A DNA stretch of 43,026 bases from JBJFCE01 sp051888775 (GTDB lineage Bacteria; Bacillota; Clostridia; Lachnospirales; Lachnospiraceae), in contig JBJFCE010000067.1 in NCBI GenBank assembly GCA_051888775.1, positions 1 to 43,026 of the forward strand. The letters run 5' to 3'. Position 1 is the first letter of the stretch; every line of letters begins with the position of its first letter. This document shows, piece after piece, positions 33,159 through 41,628 of this stretch. Position numbers and translations under genes: made by a program. The notes beneath the pieces were generated by a model. The model was not told the DNA's origin. It saw only the letters and a program-made list of their open reading frames with translations, and ran no database searches.

Positions 33159-34349
33159 ATGCTGATAAAAGGTGCCGCGTACGACGGAATCCTTTCCGTA
33201 ACGGGCACGGATTGCATCCAAAGCCTGATCCAGCTTCTTTTGTTTGTCCGGAACCGGATCTGTGAGATCAAAGAGACTCATCTGTACGGGCTCGCACGGA
33301 TCGGTCAGTCTGGTGGTGCGAAGACCGAGCAGACGGATGGGCTGACCGTTCCAAAGCTCGTCAAACAGTGTACAGGCGGTGGCATAGAGCAGATCGGCGG
33401 AGTCACACGGTACATGAAGGAGCGTCTGGTGGGAAACAGAGCGGAAAGTGGCATATTTGATCTCAATACAGACAGAGCCGGCAAGTTTTCTACTCTGCCG
33501 CAACCGTTCGGCAACGGATTCAGCCAGCGCCAGAAGGGTTTCTTTGGCAAGAGGAGCAGTTACCACATCTTCCGGCAGGGTAGTAGAATTGCCGATCCCC
33601 TTTGCTTCTGCCTGTGTGGTGAGTACTTTTGCATCGTCGATTCCGTTGGCATAGTTCCAGAGTGTCTGACCATGACTTTTTAAGTGCGATATGATAATGG
33701 CAGGATCACTGAGTGCCAGATCACCGATCGTAGTGATGCCGAGCTTACGTAATGTGGCAGCACTGGAATGCCCACACAGAAACAGCTTTTCAATCGGAAG
33801 CGGCCACATTTTTTTACGGATTTCATAAAGATACAATGTATGCACCAGATCGGGCTTTTGGAAATCGGAAGCCATTTTTGCAAGCACTTTACGGTCTGAG
33901 ATGCCGACATTTACGGTAAAGCCAAAGGTGTCCCGCACAGAATCCTTGAGGATAGCGGCTGCCTGTTCGGGCGATTCATAATAGGCGGCAACGGGCGTGA
34001 AATCCATATAGCATTCATCCACACTGACTTGTTCAATATCGGGGCAGAAGGCAGAAAGATGTTCCATCAGTGCTTCGCTGTAGCGATGATACAGTGCATG
34101 GTCGGGCGGAGCGATCACAAGGTTCGGACATTTCTGTAATGCCTGTGTGATCGGTTCTCCCGTTGTGATCCGATATTTCTTTGCCGGAATGGATTTTGCC
34201 AAAACGATTCCGTGGCGCATGGAGGAATCGCCGCCGATGATGGCAGGGATTTGGCGAAGGTCTTCACCGTGTCCGGTTTTTATATTTTCCACGGAGGTCC
34301 AGCTTAAATATGCGGAATTGACATCAATATGAAAGAATACAGTCTGCAT
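33138..34349 (-). CDS. dinB: DNA polymerase IV-type Y-family polymerase
   Basis: 403 residues. FFHIDVNSAY supplies D9, and SVDECYMDF supplies D111 and E112, the catalytic metal triad of Y-family polymerases. A helix-hairpin-helix thumb region (GHSSAATLRKLGITTIGDLA) and a little-finger domain follow. It does translesion synthesis and is usually damage-induced. ATG 34349 with AAAGGAGC is preferred to an upstream in-frame start. No beta-clamp motif beyond QMSLFDL near the C-terminus, which is itself a good clamp-binding peptide (QxxLF). The last residues KKSDDS and the stop come from the arm of hairpin element B copy 2. Confidence 0.93.
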   Translation of the reverse strand: MQTVFFHIDVNSAYLSWTSVENIKTGHGEDLRQIPAIIGGDSSMRHGIVLAKSIPAKKYRITTGEPITQALQKCPNLVIAPPDHALYHRYSEALMEHLSAFCPDIEQVSVDECYMDFTPVAAYYESPEQAAAILKDSVRDTFGFTVNVGISDRKVLAKMASDFQKPDLVHTLYLYEIRKKMWPLPIEKLFLCGHSSAATLRKLGITTIGDLALSDPAIIISHLKSHGQTLWNYANGIDDAKVLTTQAEAKGIGNSTTLPEDVVTAPLAKETLLALAESVAERLRQSRKLAGSVCIEIKYATFRSVSHQTLLHVPCDSADLLYATACTLFDELWNGQPIRLLGLRTTRLTDPCEPVQMSLFDLTDPVPDKQKKLDQALDAIRARYGKDSVVRGTFYQHKKSDDS

Positions 34350-34380
34350 GGAGGCTCCTTTCTGTTTCATATAGGTTATG

Positions 34381-34580
34381 GCCATTTATGACACTCTGTC
34401 AGTAGGAGAAAACGGTGATCCACAGACCTATCCGCGGCAGGCACTGGGAGTCCGTCGGTACTTAGGTGCCGTATTTTGGCACCTAAGTACCGTTACGGAC
34501 GAGGTGTAGCGAAAGCGTGCCTGCCGCGGACAGGTCTGTGGATCACCGTTTTCTCCTGTTATTGGCACTTTACAAGCGGC
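34381..34580 (+). repeat. Long-hairpin element, family A, copy 5, in a divergent promoter region
   Basis: Arms about 34381-34444 and 34517-34580; core 34445-34516, one base shorter than the others. Here the inner stem has become perfect (GGTACTTAGGTGCC against GGCACCTAAGTACC). The arms contain CCACAGACC like copies 2 and 3. The outer third of the arms is the most decayed among copies. It occupies the upstream region shared by dinB and the M23 peptidase gene; the rest of the 349-bp gap is AT-rich and without a clear promoter. Confidence 0.9.
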
Positions 34581-34698
34581 TAAAATCTTGTTAGAATAAC
34601 TTTGTTACAAAATTATTACAATTAGGAATATTTACTTCATTATACAATGATAAGCAATAAATCAACAAAAAACGATACAAAGAAATGATGGAAAAAAG

Positions 34699-36297
34699 AT
34701 GAAGCATATTACCAAGTATTATAAAAGGCTGCGTGTGACACGGATCAAGGTGATTTTGACAGCGCTGGCCATATATGCATTATTCCTTCCCTATTATAAC
34801 AGATTGGAAAGCCAAGGAGATAATTATTTTTCGGTTACGGTGAACGGTGTCTATGTCGGAAAGGTGGATGAGGAAGCCAAGGTGGATCAGTACATCCGCG
34901 AGGCGCGACGTTTGATTGCCATGACTTCCGAAGAATTGGTATTTATGGATGCCGATGTGGAAATCGAGGGAACGGAAGTATATTTTGGCGTTATTGATGA
35001 AGAGAAAGATGTAAAAGCGGAAATCTATAATGCATTAAAAGGGACGATTCAGGAAACAATGCATCGTTCCTATACTGTAAAAGTTAATGAAACAACGGTG
35101 AATCTTGCGAGCTCCGAGGAAGTGCAGCAGCTTTTGGATGCCGCGCTCAGGCAGTATGATCCTGACGGAAAATATGTAGCGAGTCTGGCTCTGGATTCCG
35201 GCAGAGAATTGACGGTATTGACGCCTTACATTACGGAAGCTGAGGAAGAAGAAGCGCAGGAAGCAATAGAGGAAGAAGCGGAGCCGGAACTTCAGACTCA
35301 GGCGGGAATTGAACAGTATCTGACACAGATAACGACGGACCTGACGCAAGAAAAAGAACCGGATTTTTCCGATTATGAATTGGGACTGTCGGGAATCGGT
35401 TTTCAGGAAAGTATTGAGGTCGTAGAGGCATATTTGCCGGAAGAAGAATTGACGGATATTGAGACGGCGATCAATCTGATTACCGAGGAACAGGAAGTAC
35501 AGCAGCTGTATACGATACAGTCCGGAGATACCTTGTCTGAGATCTCCATGCAGTTTGAATTGCCGATGGAAGAATTGATCGCAATGAATCCTGACAAGCT
35601 GCAATCTGAAAATTCGATCATTCATGTAGATGATGAACTGGTCATTACTGTTCCGGAACCTGCCCTTTCCGTTATATGGGAAGAACAGCAGTATTATGAA
35701 GAAAATTATGATGCGGATGTTATTTATGTGGACAACGATGACTGGTATACGACACAGCAGGTTACTTTGCAGGAGCCGGTACAGGGATATCGTAAGGTTG
35801 TAGCAGCCATTACGTATCGGAATGATGTGGAGCAGAGCAGGGAAATCCTCAAAGAAGAGATCGTGGTAGAGGCGGTGCCAAAGATCGTTGAGCGCGGTAC
35901 CAAGATTCCGCCGACGTATATTAAGCCGATTTCGGGAGGACATATTACTTCCGGCTTCGGATATCGGAGTGCACCTACCAAGGGAGCTTCCACCAATCAT
36001 AAGGGTGTTGACTGGTCGGTTCCGATCGGTACGACAGTCGTGGCATCTTCTTCCGGTACGGTTGTGAAAGCCGGATGGGCAAGCGGTTACGGATATGTCG
36101 TTTATATCAATCATGCGGACGGAAGGCAGACCAGGTACGGACATTTAAGTAAGGTTCTCGTCAGCGTCGGGCAGTATGTCACGCAGGGACAGGCGATCGC
36201 ACGAAGCGGTAACAGTGGACGAAGTACCGGACCACATCTGCACTTTGAGATGCTGATCGGAGGCACGGCAGTCAATCCGCTGAATTATCTGCAATGA
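34699..36297 (+). CDS. Cell-wall peptidase: membrane anchor, LysM, G5 and M23 domains
   Basis: 532 residues. A hydrophobic helix near 18-33 anchors the protein outside the cell. Residues 35-260 hold repeated acidic alpha-beta sequence. LysM (YTIQSGDTLSEISMQFELPM) is near 270-318, a G5-type domain near 347-410, and an M23 (LytM/DD-endopeptidase) domain near 412-531. The zinc and catalytic sites are H-x3-D in NHKGVDW, GHLS and HLHFEM. The architecture is typical of Clostridial enzymes that cut peptidoglycan crosslinks in growth or sporulation. No terminator separates it from its own end; a strong hairpin follows before murA. Confidence 0.93.
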   Translation: MKHITKYYKRLRVTRIKVILTALAIYALFLPYYNRLESQGDNYFSVTVNGVYVGKVDEEAKVDQYIREARRLIAMTSEELVFMDADVEIEGTEVYFGVIDEEKDVKAEIYNALKGTIQETMHRSYTVKVNETTVNLASSEEVQQLLDAALRQYDPDGKYVASLALDSGRELTVLTPYITEAEEEEAQEAIEEEAEPELQTQAGIEQYLTQITTDLTQEKEPDFSDYELGLSGIGFQESIEVVEAYLPEEELTDIETAINLITEEQEVQQLYTIQSGDTLSEISMQFELPMEELIAMNPDKLQSENSIIHVDDELVITVPEPALSVIWEEQQYYEENYDADVIYVDNDDWYTTQQVTLQEPVQGYRKVVAAITYRNDVEQSREILKEEIVVEAVPKIVERGTKIPPTYIKPISGGHITSGFGYRSAPTKGASTNHKGVDWSVPIGTTVVASSSGTVVKAGWASGYGYVVYINHADGRQTRYGHLSKVLVSVGQYVTQGQAIARSGNSGRSTGPHLHFEMLIGGTAVNPLNYLQ

Positions 36298-36407
36298 TAC
36301 GGTAAATTTTACCGAATGCCGTGACGATTTGGCTAAACTGTCAGAAAACAGTAACAGAGCAGCAAAAAATATTGAATTTTGGAATTATTTTGAAGAAAAG
36401 TTTTCAT

Positions 36408-36435
36408 TTACAGTATGTTTTTTCTGCGATATAAT
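36408..36435 (+). promoter_or_regulatory. Promoter of murA, abutting a terminator
   Basis: TTACAG (36408-36413), 16-bp spacer, TATAAT (36430-36435). The hairpin of the next feature begins at the very next base. Confidence 0.6.
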
Positions 36436-36480
36436 AAACGGAGTGGGAATAGGCAGCAGTTTATTCTCGCTCCGTTTTTT
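36436..36480 (+). terminator. Intrinsic terminator between the M23 gene and murA
   Basis: A 15-bp stem with two G-U pairs (36436-36450 with 36463-36477), 12-nt loop and TTT tail. A transcript starting at the adjacent promoter would lack the first few bases of the stem. Confidence 0.85.
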
Positions 36481-36547
36481 ACAGGAACAGAAATTGACGG
36501 CATGCATATAATAGCTATGCATATGTTTGAATAGATTGAGGTGCGTT

Positions 36548-37840
36548 ATGGAACAATACGCAATTAAAGGCGGAACACCTCTTGTTGGAGAGGTAGAGAT
36601 CGGCGGGGCCAAGAATGCGGCACTTGCGATTTTAGCCGCTGCGATCATGACGGATGAAACGGTGTTGATAGAAAATGTACCGGATGTCAGGGATACGAAT
36701 GTGCTGTTACAGGCAATGGCCAGCGTCGGTGCGATCATAACCCGGGTTGACAGACATTCGGTCAGGATTAACGGATCACAGATCCATGATCTGGTCATTG
36801 AAGATGAGTACATTAAGAAAATTCGTGCATCCTATTATCTGATAGGAGCCTTGCTCGGAAAGTATAAACGTGCGGAGGTTCCTCTTCCGGGAGGCTGTAA
36901 TATCGGAATCCGCGCGATTGATCAGCATATCAAGGGCTTTAAGGCGCTTGGAGCAAATGTGCGGATCGTACATGGTTCTATCGTGGCAGAGGCGGAAAAG
37001 CTGAAGGGAACCCATATTTTTATGGATAAGGTTTCCGTAGGAGCGACGATCAATGTCATGATGGCGGCATCCATGGCAGAGGGGCAGACCATTATTGAAA
37101 ATGCGGCAAAGGAACCGCATGTAGTAGATCTGGCAAACTTCTTAAATTCCATGGGAGCAAACATAAAGGGTGCCGGTACGGATGTGATCCGTATCAAGGG
37201 CGTGACCAAGCTGCATAAGACAGAATACATGATCATTCCGGATCAGATCGAAGCCGGTACATTTATGATGGCGGCAGCGGCAACAAAGGGTGACGTTACA
37301 GTAAAGAATGTCATTCCGAAGCATCTGGAATGTATCACTGCAAAGCTTCTGGAAATCGGCTGTGAGGTGGAGGAATCCGATGATGCGGTTCGTGTTGTGG
37401 CATCCAAAAAGCTGCAGAATACGCAGGTCAAGACACTTCCTTATCCCGGATTTCCGACGGATATGCAGCCTCAGATGGTTGTAACGCTCGGATTGGCACA
37501 GGGAATGAGTATTGTTTCGGAAAGTATTTTTGAGAACCGTTTTAAATATGTGGATGAATTGATCCGCATGGGAGCAGAGATCAAAGTAGAAGGCAATACT
37601 GCTATCATCGACGGTGTAGCGAAATATACCGGAGCCAGCATGGCAGCTCCCGATCTTCGTGCAGGCGCGGCACTTGTGATCGCAGCACTTGCAGCGGACG
37701 GCTTTTCTACCGTGGATGATATCCAGTATATTGAAAGAGGATACGAAGAATTTGAAGTAAAGCTACAGAGTCTGGGTGCGCAGATCGAGCGGATCACCAG
37801 CGACAGTGAGCTTCAGAAGTTTAAATTAAAGATCGGATAA
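36548..37840 (+). CDS. murA: UDP-N-acetylglucosamine 1-carboxyvinyltransferase
   Basis: 430 residues. GGAKNAALA is the N-terminal substrate-binding loop. LPGGCNIGIRAIDQH carries C117, the catalytic Cys corresponding to Cys115 of E. coli MurA and the fosfomycin target. It transfers enolpyruvate to UDP-GlcNAc, the first committed step of peptidoglycan synthesis in the cytoplasm. ATG 36548 with GAGGTG fits better than an in-frame start 21 nt earlier. Firmicutes often have two MurA copies; which one this is cannot be told here. Confidence 0.96.
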   Translation: MEQYAIKGGTPLVGEVEIGGAKNAALAILAAAIMTDETVLIENVPDVRDTNVLLQAMASVGAIITRVDRHSVRINGSQIHDLVIEDEYIKKIRASYYLIGALLGKYKRAEVPLPGGCNIGIRAIDQHIKGFKALGANVRIVHGSIVAEAEKLKGTHIFMDKVSVGATINVMMAASMAEGQTIIENAAKEPHVVDLANFLNSMGANIKGAGTDVIRIKGVTKLHKTEYMIIPDQIEAGTFMMAAAATKGDVTVKNVIPKHLECITAKLLEIGCEVEESDDAVRVVASKKLQNTQVKTLPYPGFPTDMQPQMVVTLGLAQGMSIVSESIFENRFKYVDELIRMGAEIKVEGNTAIIDGVAKYTGASMAAPDLRAGAALVIAALAADGFSTVDDIQYIERGYEEFEVKLQSLGAQIERITSDSELQKFKLKIG

Positions 37841-37901
37841 AGTATTGACATTGTGATTAAAATTTTTGATTTTTCCGATAAAAATTTGTGCTTCATTTCC
37901 T

Positions 37902-37929
37902 TTGCAAAAAAAGGAGAATTTGATATAAT
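37902..37929 (+). promoter_or_regulatory. Promoter upstream of the MATE-kinase unit
   Basis: TTGCAA (37902-37907), 16-bp spacer, TATAAT (37924-37929). Confidence 0.65.
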
Positions 37930-37938
37930 TTAACTTAC

Positions 37939-37991
37939 AACGAGTGGCACTTATGCGTAATTCCGGTTGCGTCTGTGTCACTCGTTATTTT
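37939..37991 (+). terminator. Intrinsic terminator or attenuator in the MATE leader
   Basis: AACGAGTGGCAC (37939-37950) pairs with GTGTCACTCGTT (37975-37986), with one G-U pair and a 24-nt loop, then ATTTTT. It starts about where the promoter just upstream would start transcription, so it may attenuate the gene or end a tiny RNA. Confidence 0.75.
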
Positions 37992-38078
37992 TCAGTATAA
38001 AAGCGTGTAGCCTGCGGCGTAAATCCAGCGACGTATGTGCAACATGCTTATTTTTTTGGAAAAGGAAAGGTGAAACCA

Positions 38079-39485
38079 ATGGAAAATTCTAATCAGTTTT
38101 TGGGAACTGAGCGTATCGGCAAGCTTATGAAGCGATACGCAATCCCTTGTATTATTTCTCTTCTGGTCGGCGCGCTCTATAATATCGTAGACCAGATTTT
38201 TATCGCCAATGCGAGCTATCTGGGCTCTTATGGCAATGCAGCGAATACCGTCGTATTTCCGCTGACCGTTGTGGCGTTGGCAATTGCTGTCATGATCGGA
38301 GACGGTTGCTGTGCATTTGTCAGCATCAGTCTGGGAAAAAGTGAGCTGAAGACTGCCAAGCGGAGTGTGGGCAATTCTGTTATTATGATCATCATAAGCA
38401 GTATCATTATCACTGCGCTCTATCTGATTTTTGCCGAGCAGATTATTGCAATGTTCGGCGGAACGGTTAACCCGGAAACCTTCCGTCATTCTAAGGAGTA
38501 TTTTTTCTATATTTCGCTGGGCATTCCGTTCTATATGTTTGGGCAGGCGATGAACCCGATTATTCGTGCAGACGGAAATCCGAAATTTGCCATGATTTCC
38601 ACTCTAGCCGGAGCGGTTTTTAATATCATCCTCGATCCCATTTTTATTTTTGTTTTTAAGTGGGGTATGATGGGAGCGGCTGTAGCCACTGTGATCGGTC
38701 AGGCAGTGACTGCGGTTCTGGCCGTGTGGTATATCTTCCATATGAAGACGATCAAACCTTCTAATGGAGATTACCGGCCGGATGCTTCTGTCTGCGGTAA
38801 GACATTGATTCTCGGCATTACGAGCTTCTTATCACAGATCAGTCTGGTTGCCGCTATGGCTGCGATCAATAATATGCTTCGTAAATATGGTGCTATGGAT
38901 GAGGTTTTCGGTCAGGAACAGTATGCACAGATTCCGATGGCGGTTGTGGGAATCGTCATGAAATTCTTCCAGATCGTTATTTCAATCGTGGTCGGTATGG
39001 CTGCCGGCTGTATTCCGATTGCAGGATTTAATATGGGCGCAGGACAGAAAGCCCGTGTCAAAGAGCTGTTTACAAAACTGCTGATTGCGGAAGCGTCTGT
39101 CGGTGCGGTTGCTACCGTTTTGGTAGAGTGCTTCCCCAGACAGCTGATTGCAATCTTTGGGGCTGCGAATGAAAGTGCATATTATACGGATTTTGCAGTC
39201 AAGGCATTCCGCACCTATCTGTGCATGATGATTCTCGCCTGCGTGAACAAGGCTTGCTTTATTTTCCTTCAGGCTATGGGAAAGGCTATGGAATCTACTG
39301 CATTATCCATGATTCGTGAAGTTGTATTCGGTGTGGGATTTGCACTTTTACTCCCTGCATTCTTTGGTCTGGACGGCGTGCTGTATTCCATGCCGGTTTC
39401 CGACATTCTGACATTTGTGATTGCGGCATTCCTGATTTACAGAACGTATCAGGAACTGAACATGAAAGGAGAGACAACAGTATGA
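38079..39485 (+). CDS. MATE-family exporter (MepA-like)
   Basis: 468 residues and about 12 helices. IGKLMKRYAIPCIISLLVGALYNIVDQIFIA in the first half and FRTYLCMMILACVNKACFIFLQAMG in the second are typical of the MepA-type MATE exporters of Firmicutes, usually Na+/H+-driven multidrug transport. GGAAAGG precedes the ATG. It overlaps the downstream kinase-like gene by 4 nt (ATGA). It is not closely similar to the MATE gene at 21 kb. Its leader holds a promoter followed directly by an intrinsic terminator. Confidence 0.92.
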   Translation: MENSNQFLGTERIGKLMKRYAIPCIISLLVGALYNIVDQIFIANASYLGSYGNAANTVVFPLTVVALAIAVMIGDGCCAFVSISLGKSELKTAKRSVGNSVIMIIISSIIITALYLIFAEQIIAMFGGTVNPETFRHSKEYFFYISLGIPFYMFGQAMNPIIRADGNPKFAMISTLAGAVFNIILDPIFIFVFKWGMMGAAVATVIGQAVTAVLAVWYIFHMKTIKPSNGDYRPDASVCGKTLILGITSFLSQISLVAAMAAINNMLRKYGAMDEVFGQEQYAQIPMAVVGIVMKFFQIVISIVVGMAAGCIPIAGFNMGAGQKARVKELFTKLLIAEASVGAVATVLVECFPRQLIAIFGAANESAYYTDFAVKAFRTYLCMMILACVNKACFIFLQAMGKAMESTALSMIREVVFGVGFALLLPAFFGLDGVLYSMPVSDILTFVIAAFLIYRTYQELNMKGETTV

Positions 39486-40060
39486 AAAACAGAATAGTTA
39501 CTATCAGCCGTGAGTTTGGCAGCGGAGGACGTACAATTGGGAAAAAATTGGCGGATAAGCTGGGAATTTCCTGCTATGACAGTGAACTGATTCATAAAAT
39601 TGCCTCGGAGAGCGGATTCACGGAAAACTATATCAAAGACGCCGGAGAATATGCACCCGGCGGTTTCCTGTCATCTGCGTTATCTAACCGGTCTTTTGGA
39701 CCGACCAACGAAGACTATCTCTGGGAAATCCAGTATAAGATCATTACGGAGCTTGCAGAAAAAGAACCCTGTGTGATTGTGGGCCGGTGTGCCGATTATA
39801 TTTTAAAAGATAAAGCTGATTGTCTCAAAGTCTTTATTCATGCAAATATGGGATACCGGGCTGATCGCATTGTAAAAGAATACGGTGAGCGCGAAGAATC
39901 TCCGGAGCAGCGCCTGAGAGATAAGGATAAGCGCCGTGCGGCATATCATCGTTTTTATACAAACATGAAGTGGGGAGATGCGCGTAATTACGATATTACG
40001 TTAGACAGCAGTGTGCTGGGAATAGATCAGTGTGTAGAAATTCTCAGGAATCTATATTGA
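39482..40060 (+). CDS. Cytidylate kinase-like protein
   Basis: 192 residues. VTISREFGSGGRTIGKKLADKLG is the P-loop region of the cytidylate-kinase-like family (a Cmk relative with an unusual GSGG loop). VGRCADYIL and RDKDKRRAAYHRFYT match the family's lid. The true substrate is not known; the family is distinct from housekeeping Cmk. Pairing with a MATE gene through an ATGA overlap is a recurrent arrangement in gut Firmicutes, by my recollection. Confidence 0.88.
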   Translation: MKNRIVTISREFGSGGRTIGKKLADKLGISCYDSELIHKIASESGFTENYIKDAGEYAPGGFLSSALSNRSFGPTNEDYLWEIQYKIITELAEKEPCVIVGRCADYILKDKADCLKVFIHANMGYRADRIVKEYGEREESPEQRLRDKDKRRAAYHRFYTNMKWGDARNYDITLDSSVLGIDQCVEILRNLY

Positions 40061-40123
40061 TCCGGAGAACTTCTACATACCGGAAGATCATAAAAGGATT
40101 TGGATATTGGAGCATGTCAGAAA

Positions 40124-41197
40124 TCAGACAATCGCTTCGATATCCAGATCTTTTTCTTTAGACAGATCAATGAAACGATTTCCGCATTTGATTGTGGGAT
40201 GCGCCAGATCATCGGGATTGATAAAGATAATATCTCCCTCAACGCCGTTTGTCAGACGGACTCTGTTGAGCAGATAGGTCGTAACGACGTTGTTGAGAAA
40301 GGTCAGATAAAACTGAGGATCGTATTTTTGCAGACCTTCTGACACAAAGAGGTCAATTACCTGAAAAGGACATAACGGCCCACGGTAGATTCTTGCAGAA
40401 GTCATGGCATCATAAACATCGGCAATCGCTACGATCTTTGCAAATTTATCAATCTTATGACCGGGCAGACCGAGCGGATATCCGGTACCGTCACAGCGTT
40501 CATGATGCATCAGTGCCGCATTGCAGATGTGTTCGTTAAGCGGATACTCCTTTAGGATCTTATAGCCCTCCAGACAATGTGTTTTGACAAGCGAATATTC
40601 TTCCGTTGTCAGCTTGGCAGGCTTTTTCAGAATCGTTTCGGGAATGACAAGCTTTCCGATATCATGCAGCAGACCGCACAAAGTGGCCAGCTCGATATCT
40701 TCCTTAGGAAAGCGCAGCCAGCCGGCAAAGATGTTACAAAGCAAAGCAACATTCATGCTGTGGGCATAGGTCTGATCATCATACATGCGCATGTTTTGCA
40801 GCATTGTAAAAATGTTGATGGAACTGCCTGTCTCCGTGTGGAGCAGATTCAAAGCCTGATTGAGCAGAAAATCCGGATCAAGCGGTGCATTCTTTTCCAC
40901 AATATCATTCAGATTTGCTTTGAAATCAACTAAAGATTCATCAAAGCGGGCAATAAATGCTTTATATTCAGGACTGGACTGTACTTTTTGGGAATAGGAC
41001 AGATCCTCGGTAAAGCTTTCGGTATGATGGACTTCGTCCTCAACCTGAATGGAAAGGACGGAATAAAACTCCAATTTTGTAATTGCCTTGTCGGTAAGAA
41101 CGAGACCTTTCGGAAGGATCAACTGATCATTATATGTATAAACATCTTCAGCTGTGATCATACCTGGCACAAGTTCTTTGGTGCTGATTCTTTTCAT
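40124..41197 (-). CDS. HD-GYP domain c-di-GMP phosphodiesterase
   Basis: 357 residues. The N-terminal 120 residues are a helix-rich region of the DUF3391 kind seen before some HD-GYP domains. The catalytic region has HD at 178-179 (LLHDIGK), HHE at 231-233 and DGTGYP at 236-241, the full HD-GYP signature, so activity is likely. It hydrolyses c-di-GMP, which would affect motility, biofilm and the PilZ chemoreceptor. The ATG at 41197 has AAAGGA upstream. Its promoter shares an inverted repeat with the metK promoter. It has no membrane helix. Confidence 0.93.
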   Translation of the reverse strand: MKRISTKELVPGMITAEDVYTYNDQLILPKGLVLTDKAITKLEFYSVLSIQVEDEVHHTESFTEDLSYSQKVQSSPEYKAFIARFDESLVDFKANLNDIVEKNAPLDPDFLLNQALNLLHTETGSSINIFTMLQNMRMYDDQTYAHSMNVALLCNIFAGWLRFPKEDIELATLCGLLHDIGKLVIPETILKKPAKLTTEEYSLVKTHCLEGYKILKEYPLNEHICNAALMHHERCDGTGYPLGLPGHKIDKFAKIVAIADVYDAMTSARIYRGPLCPFQVIDLFVSEGLQKYDPQFYLTFLNNVVTTYLLNRVRLTNGVEGDIIFINPDDLAHPTIKCGNRFIDLSKEKDLDIEAIV

Positions 41198-41258
41198 GTT
41201 GATTCCTTTCGTTGTGATAGTTTGGTTGAAATTGCTGCCTTTATAATACGTTAATAAA

Positions 41259-41287
41259 ATTATAATTTTTTTTAGAGGTACTGTCAA
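41259..41287 (-). promoter_or_regulatory. Promoter of the HD-GYP gene (left half of a mirrored divergent pair)
   Basis: On the minus strand: TTGACA (41282-41287), 17-bp spacer, TATAAT (41259-41264), a consensus promoter. Confidence 0.85.
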
Positions 41288-41307
41288 TAAAATCCATTGA
41301 CAGTACC
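41277..41307. repeat. 12-bp perfect inverted repeat joining two -35 boxes
   Basis: GGTACTGTCAAT (41277-41288) and its exact complement (41296-41307), 7 bp apart. Each arm contains one TTGACA box pointing outward. Confidence 0.95.
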
Positions 41308-41325
41308 ATAGCTATGATGTATGGT
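41297..41325 (+). promoter_or_regulatory. Promoter of the metK riboswitch transcript (right half)
   Basis: TTGACA (41297-41302), 17-bp spacer, TATGGT (41320-41325). Confidence 0.75.
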
Positions 41326-41357
41326 AATAGCAGATATGAAAATTCCATATTGTGAGT

Positions 41358-41375
41358 TCCGGCAGTCCTGCCGGA
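41358..41375 (+). promoter_or_regulatory. Small hairpin before the SAM aptamer
   Basis: TCCGGCAG, TC, CTGCCGGA forms a perfect 8-bp stem, 7 nt before the aptamer. Its role is unknown. Confidence 0.7.
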
Positions 41376-41381
41376 GATATT

Positions 41382-41547
41382 CTCTTATTCAGAGTGGTGG
41401 AGATACATAGGATCGATGAAGCCACGGCAACCCCTGCAGAGGAAGGTGCCAGCCTGAGCGAATATTCTGTTTTATAAAGCAGATCGAACAATAAGAGGAT
41501 TTGATTATCAAGAGTCGAGTCCGCTTATGTTGTAAGCGGATTTTTTT
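41382..41547 (+). ncRNA. SAM-I (S box) riboswitch with terminator, controlling metK
   Basis: P1 is CTCTTATT (41382-41389) pairing with AATAAGAG (41490-41497). Conserved SAM-I elements are visible in order: AGAGTGGTGGAG, GATGAAGCCACGGCAACC, AAGGTGCCAGCCTGAGCGA and GAACAATAAGAG. The expression platform is a TCCGCTTA/TAAGCGGA terminator (41520-41540) with seven T's. High S-adenosylmethionine should stop transcription before metK. The ATG of metK lies about 80 nt further. Confidence 0.95.
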
Positions 41548-41628
41548 ATGCTGTATCTACATGATCTATCATGTGAGCCGGTACGGCAATCGTAATGTAA
41601 ATGGAAAATAACGAAGGAGGAAAAAAGA

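Noticed and set aside
31171..33271. Shared peptide (KFARLTFLRLSQII) in frames over the two family B cores
   Set aside because: Again a translation of the common core in opposite orientations; no start signals and no codon pattern.
3368..34580. CRISPR array or integron attC sites
   Set aside because: Copies are kilobases apart with no spacers. attC sites have conserved ends and a variable apex, which is the reverse of what is seen here, and there is no integrase.
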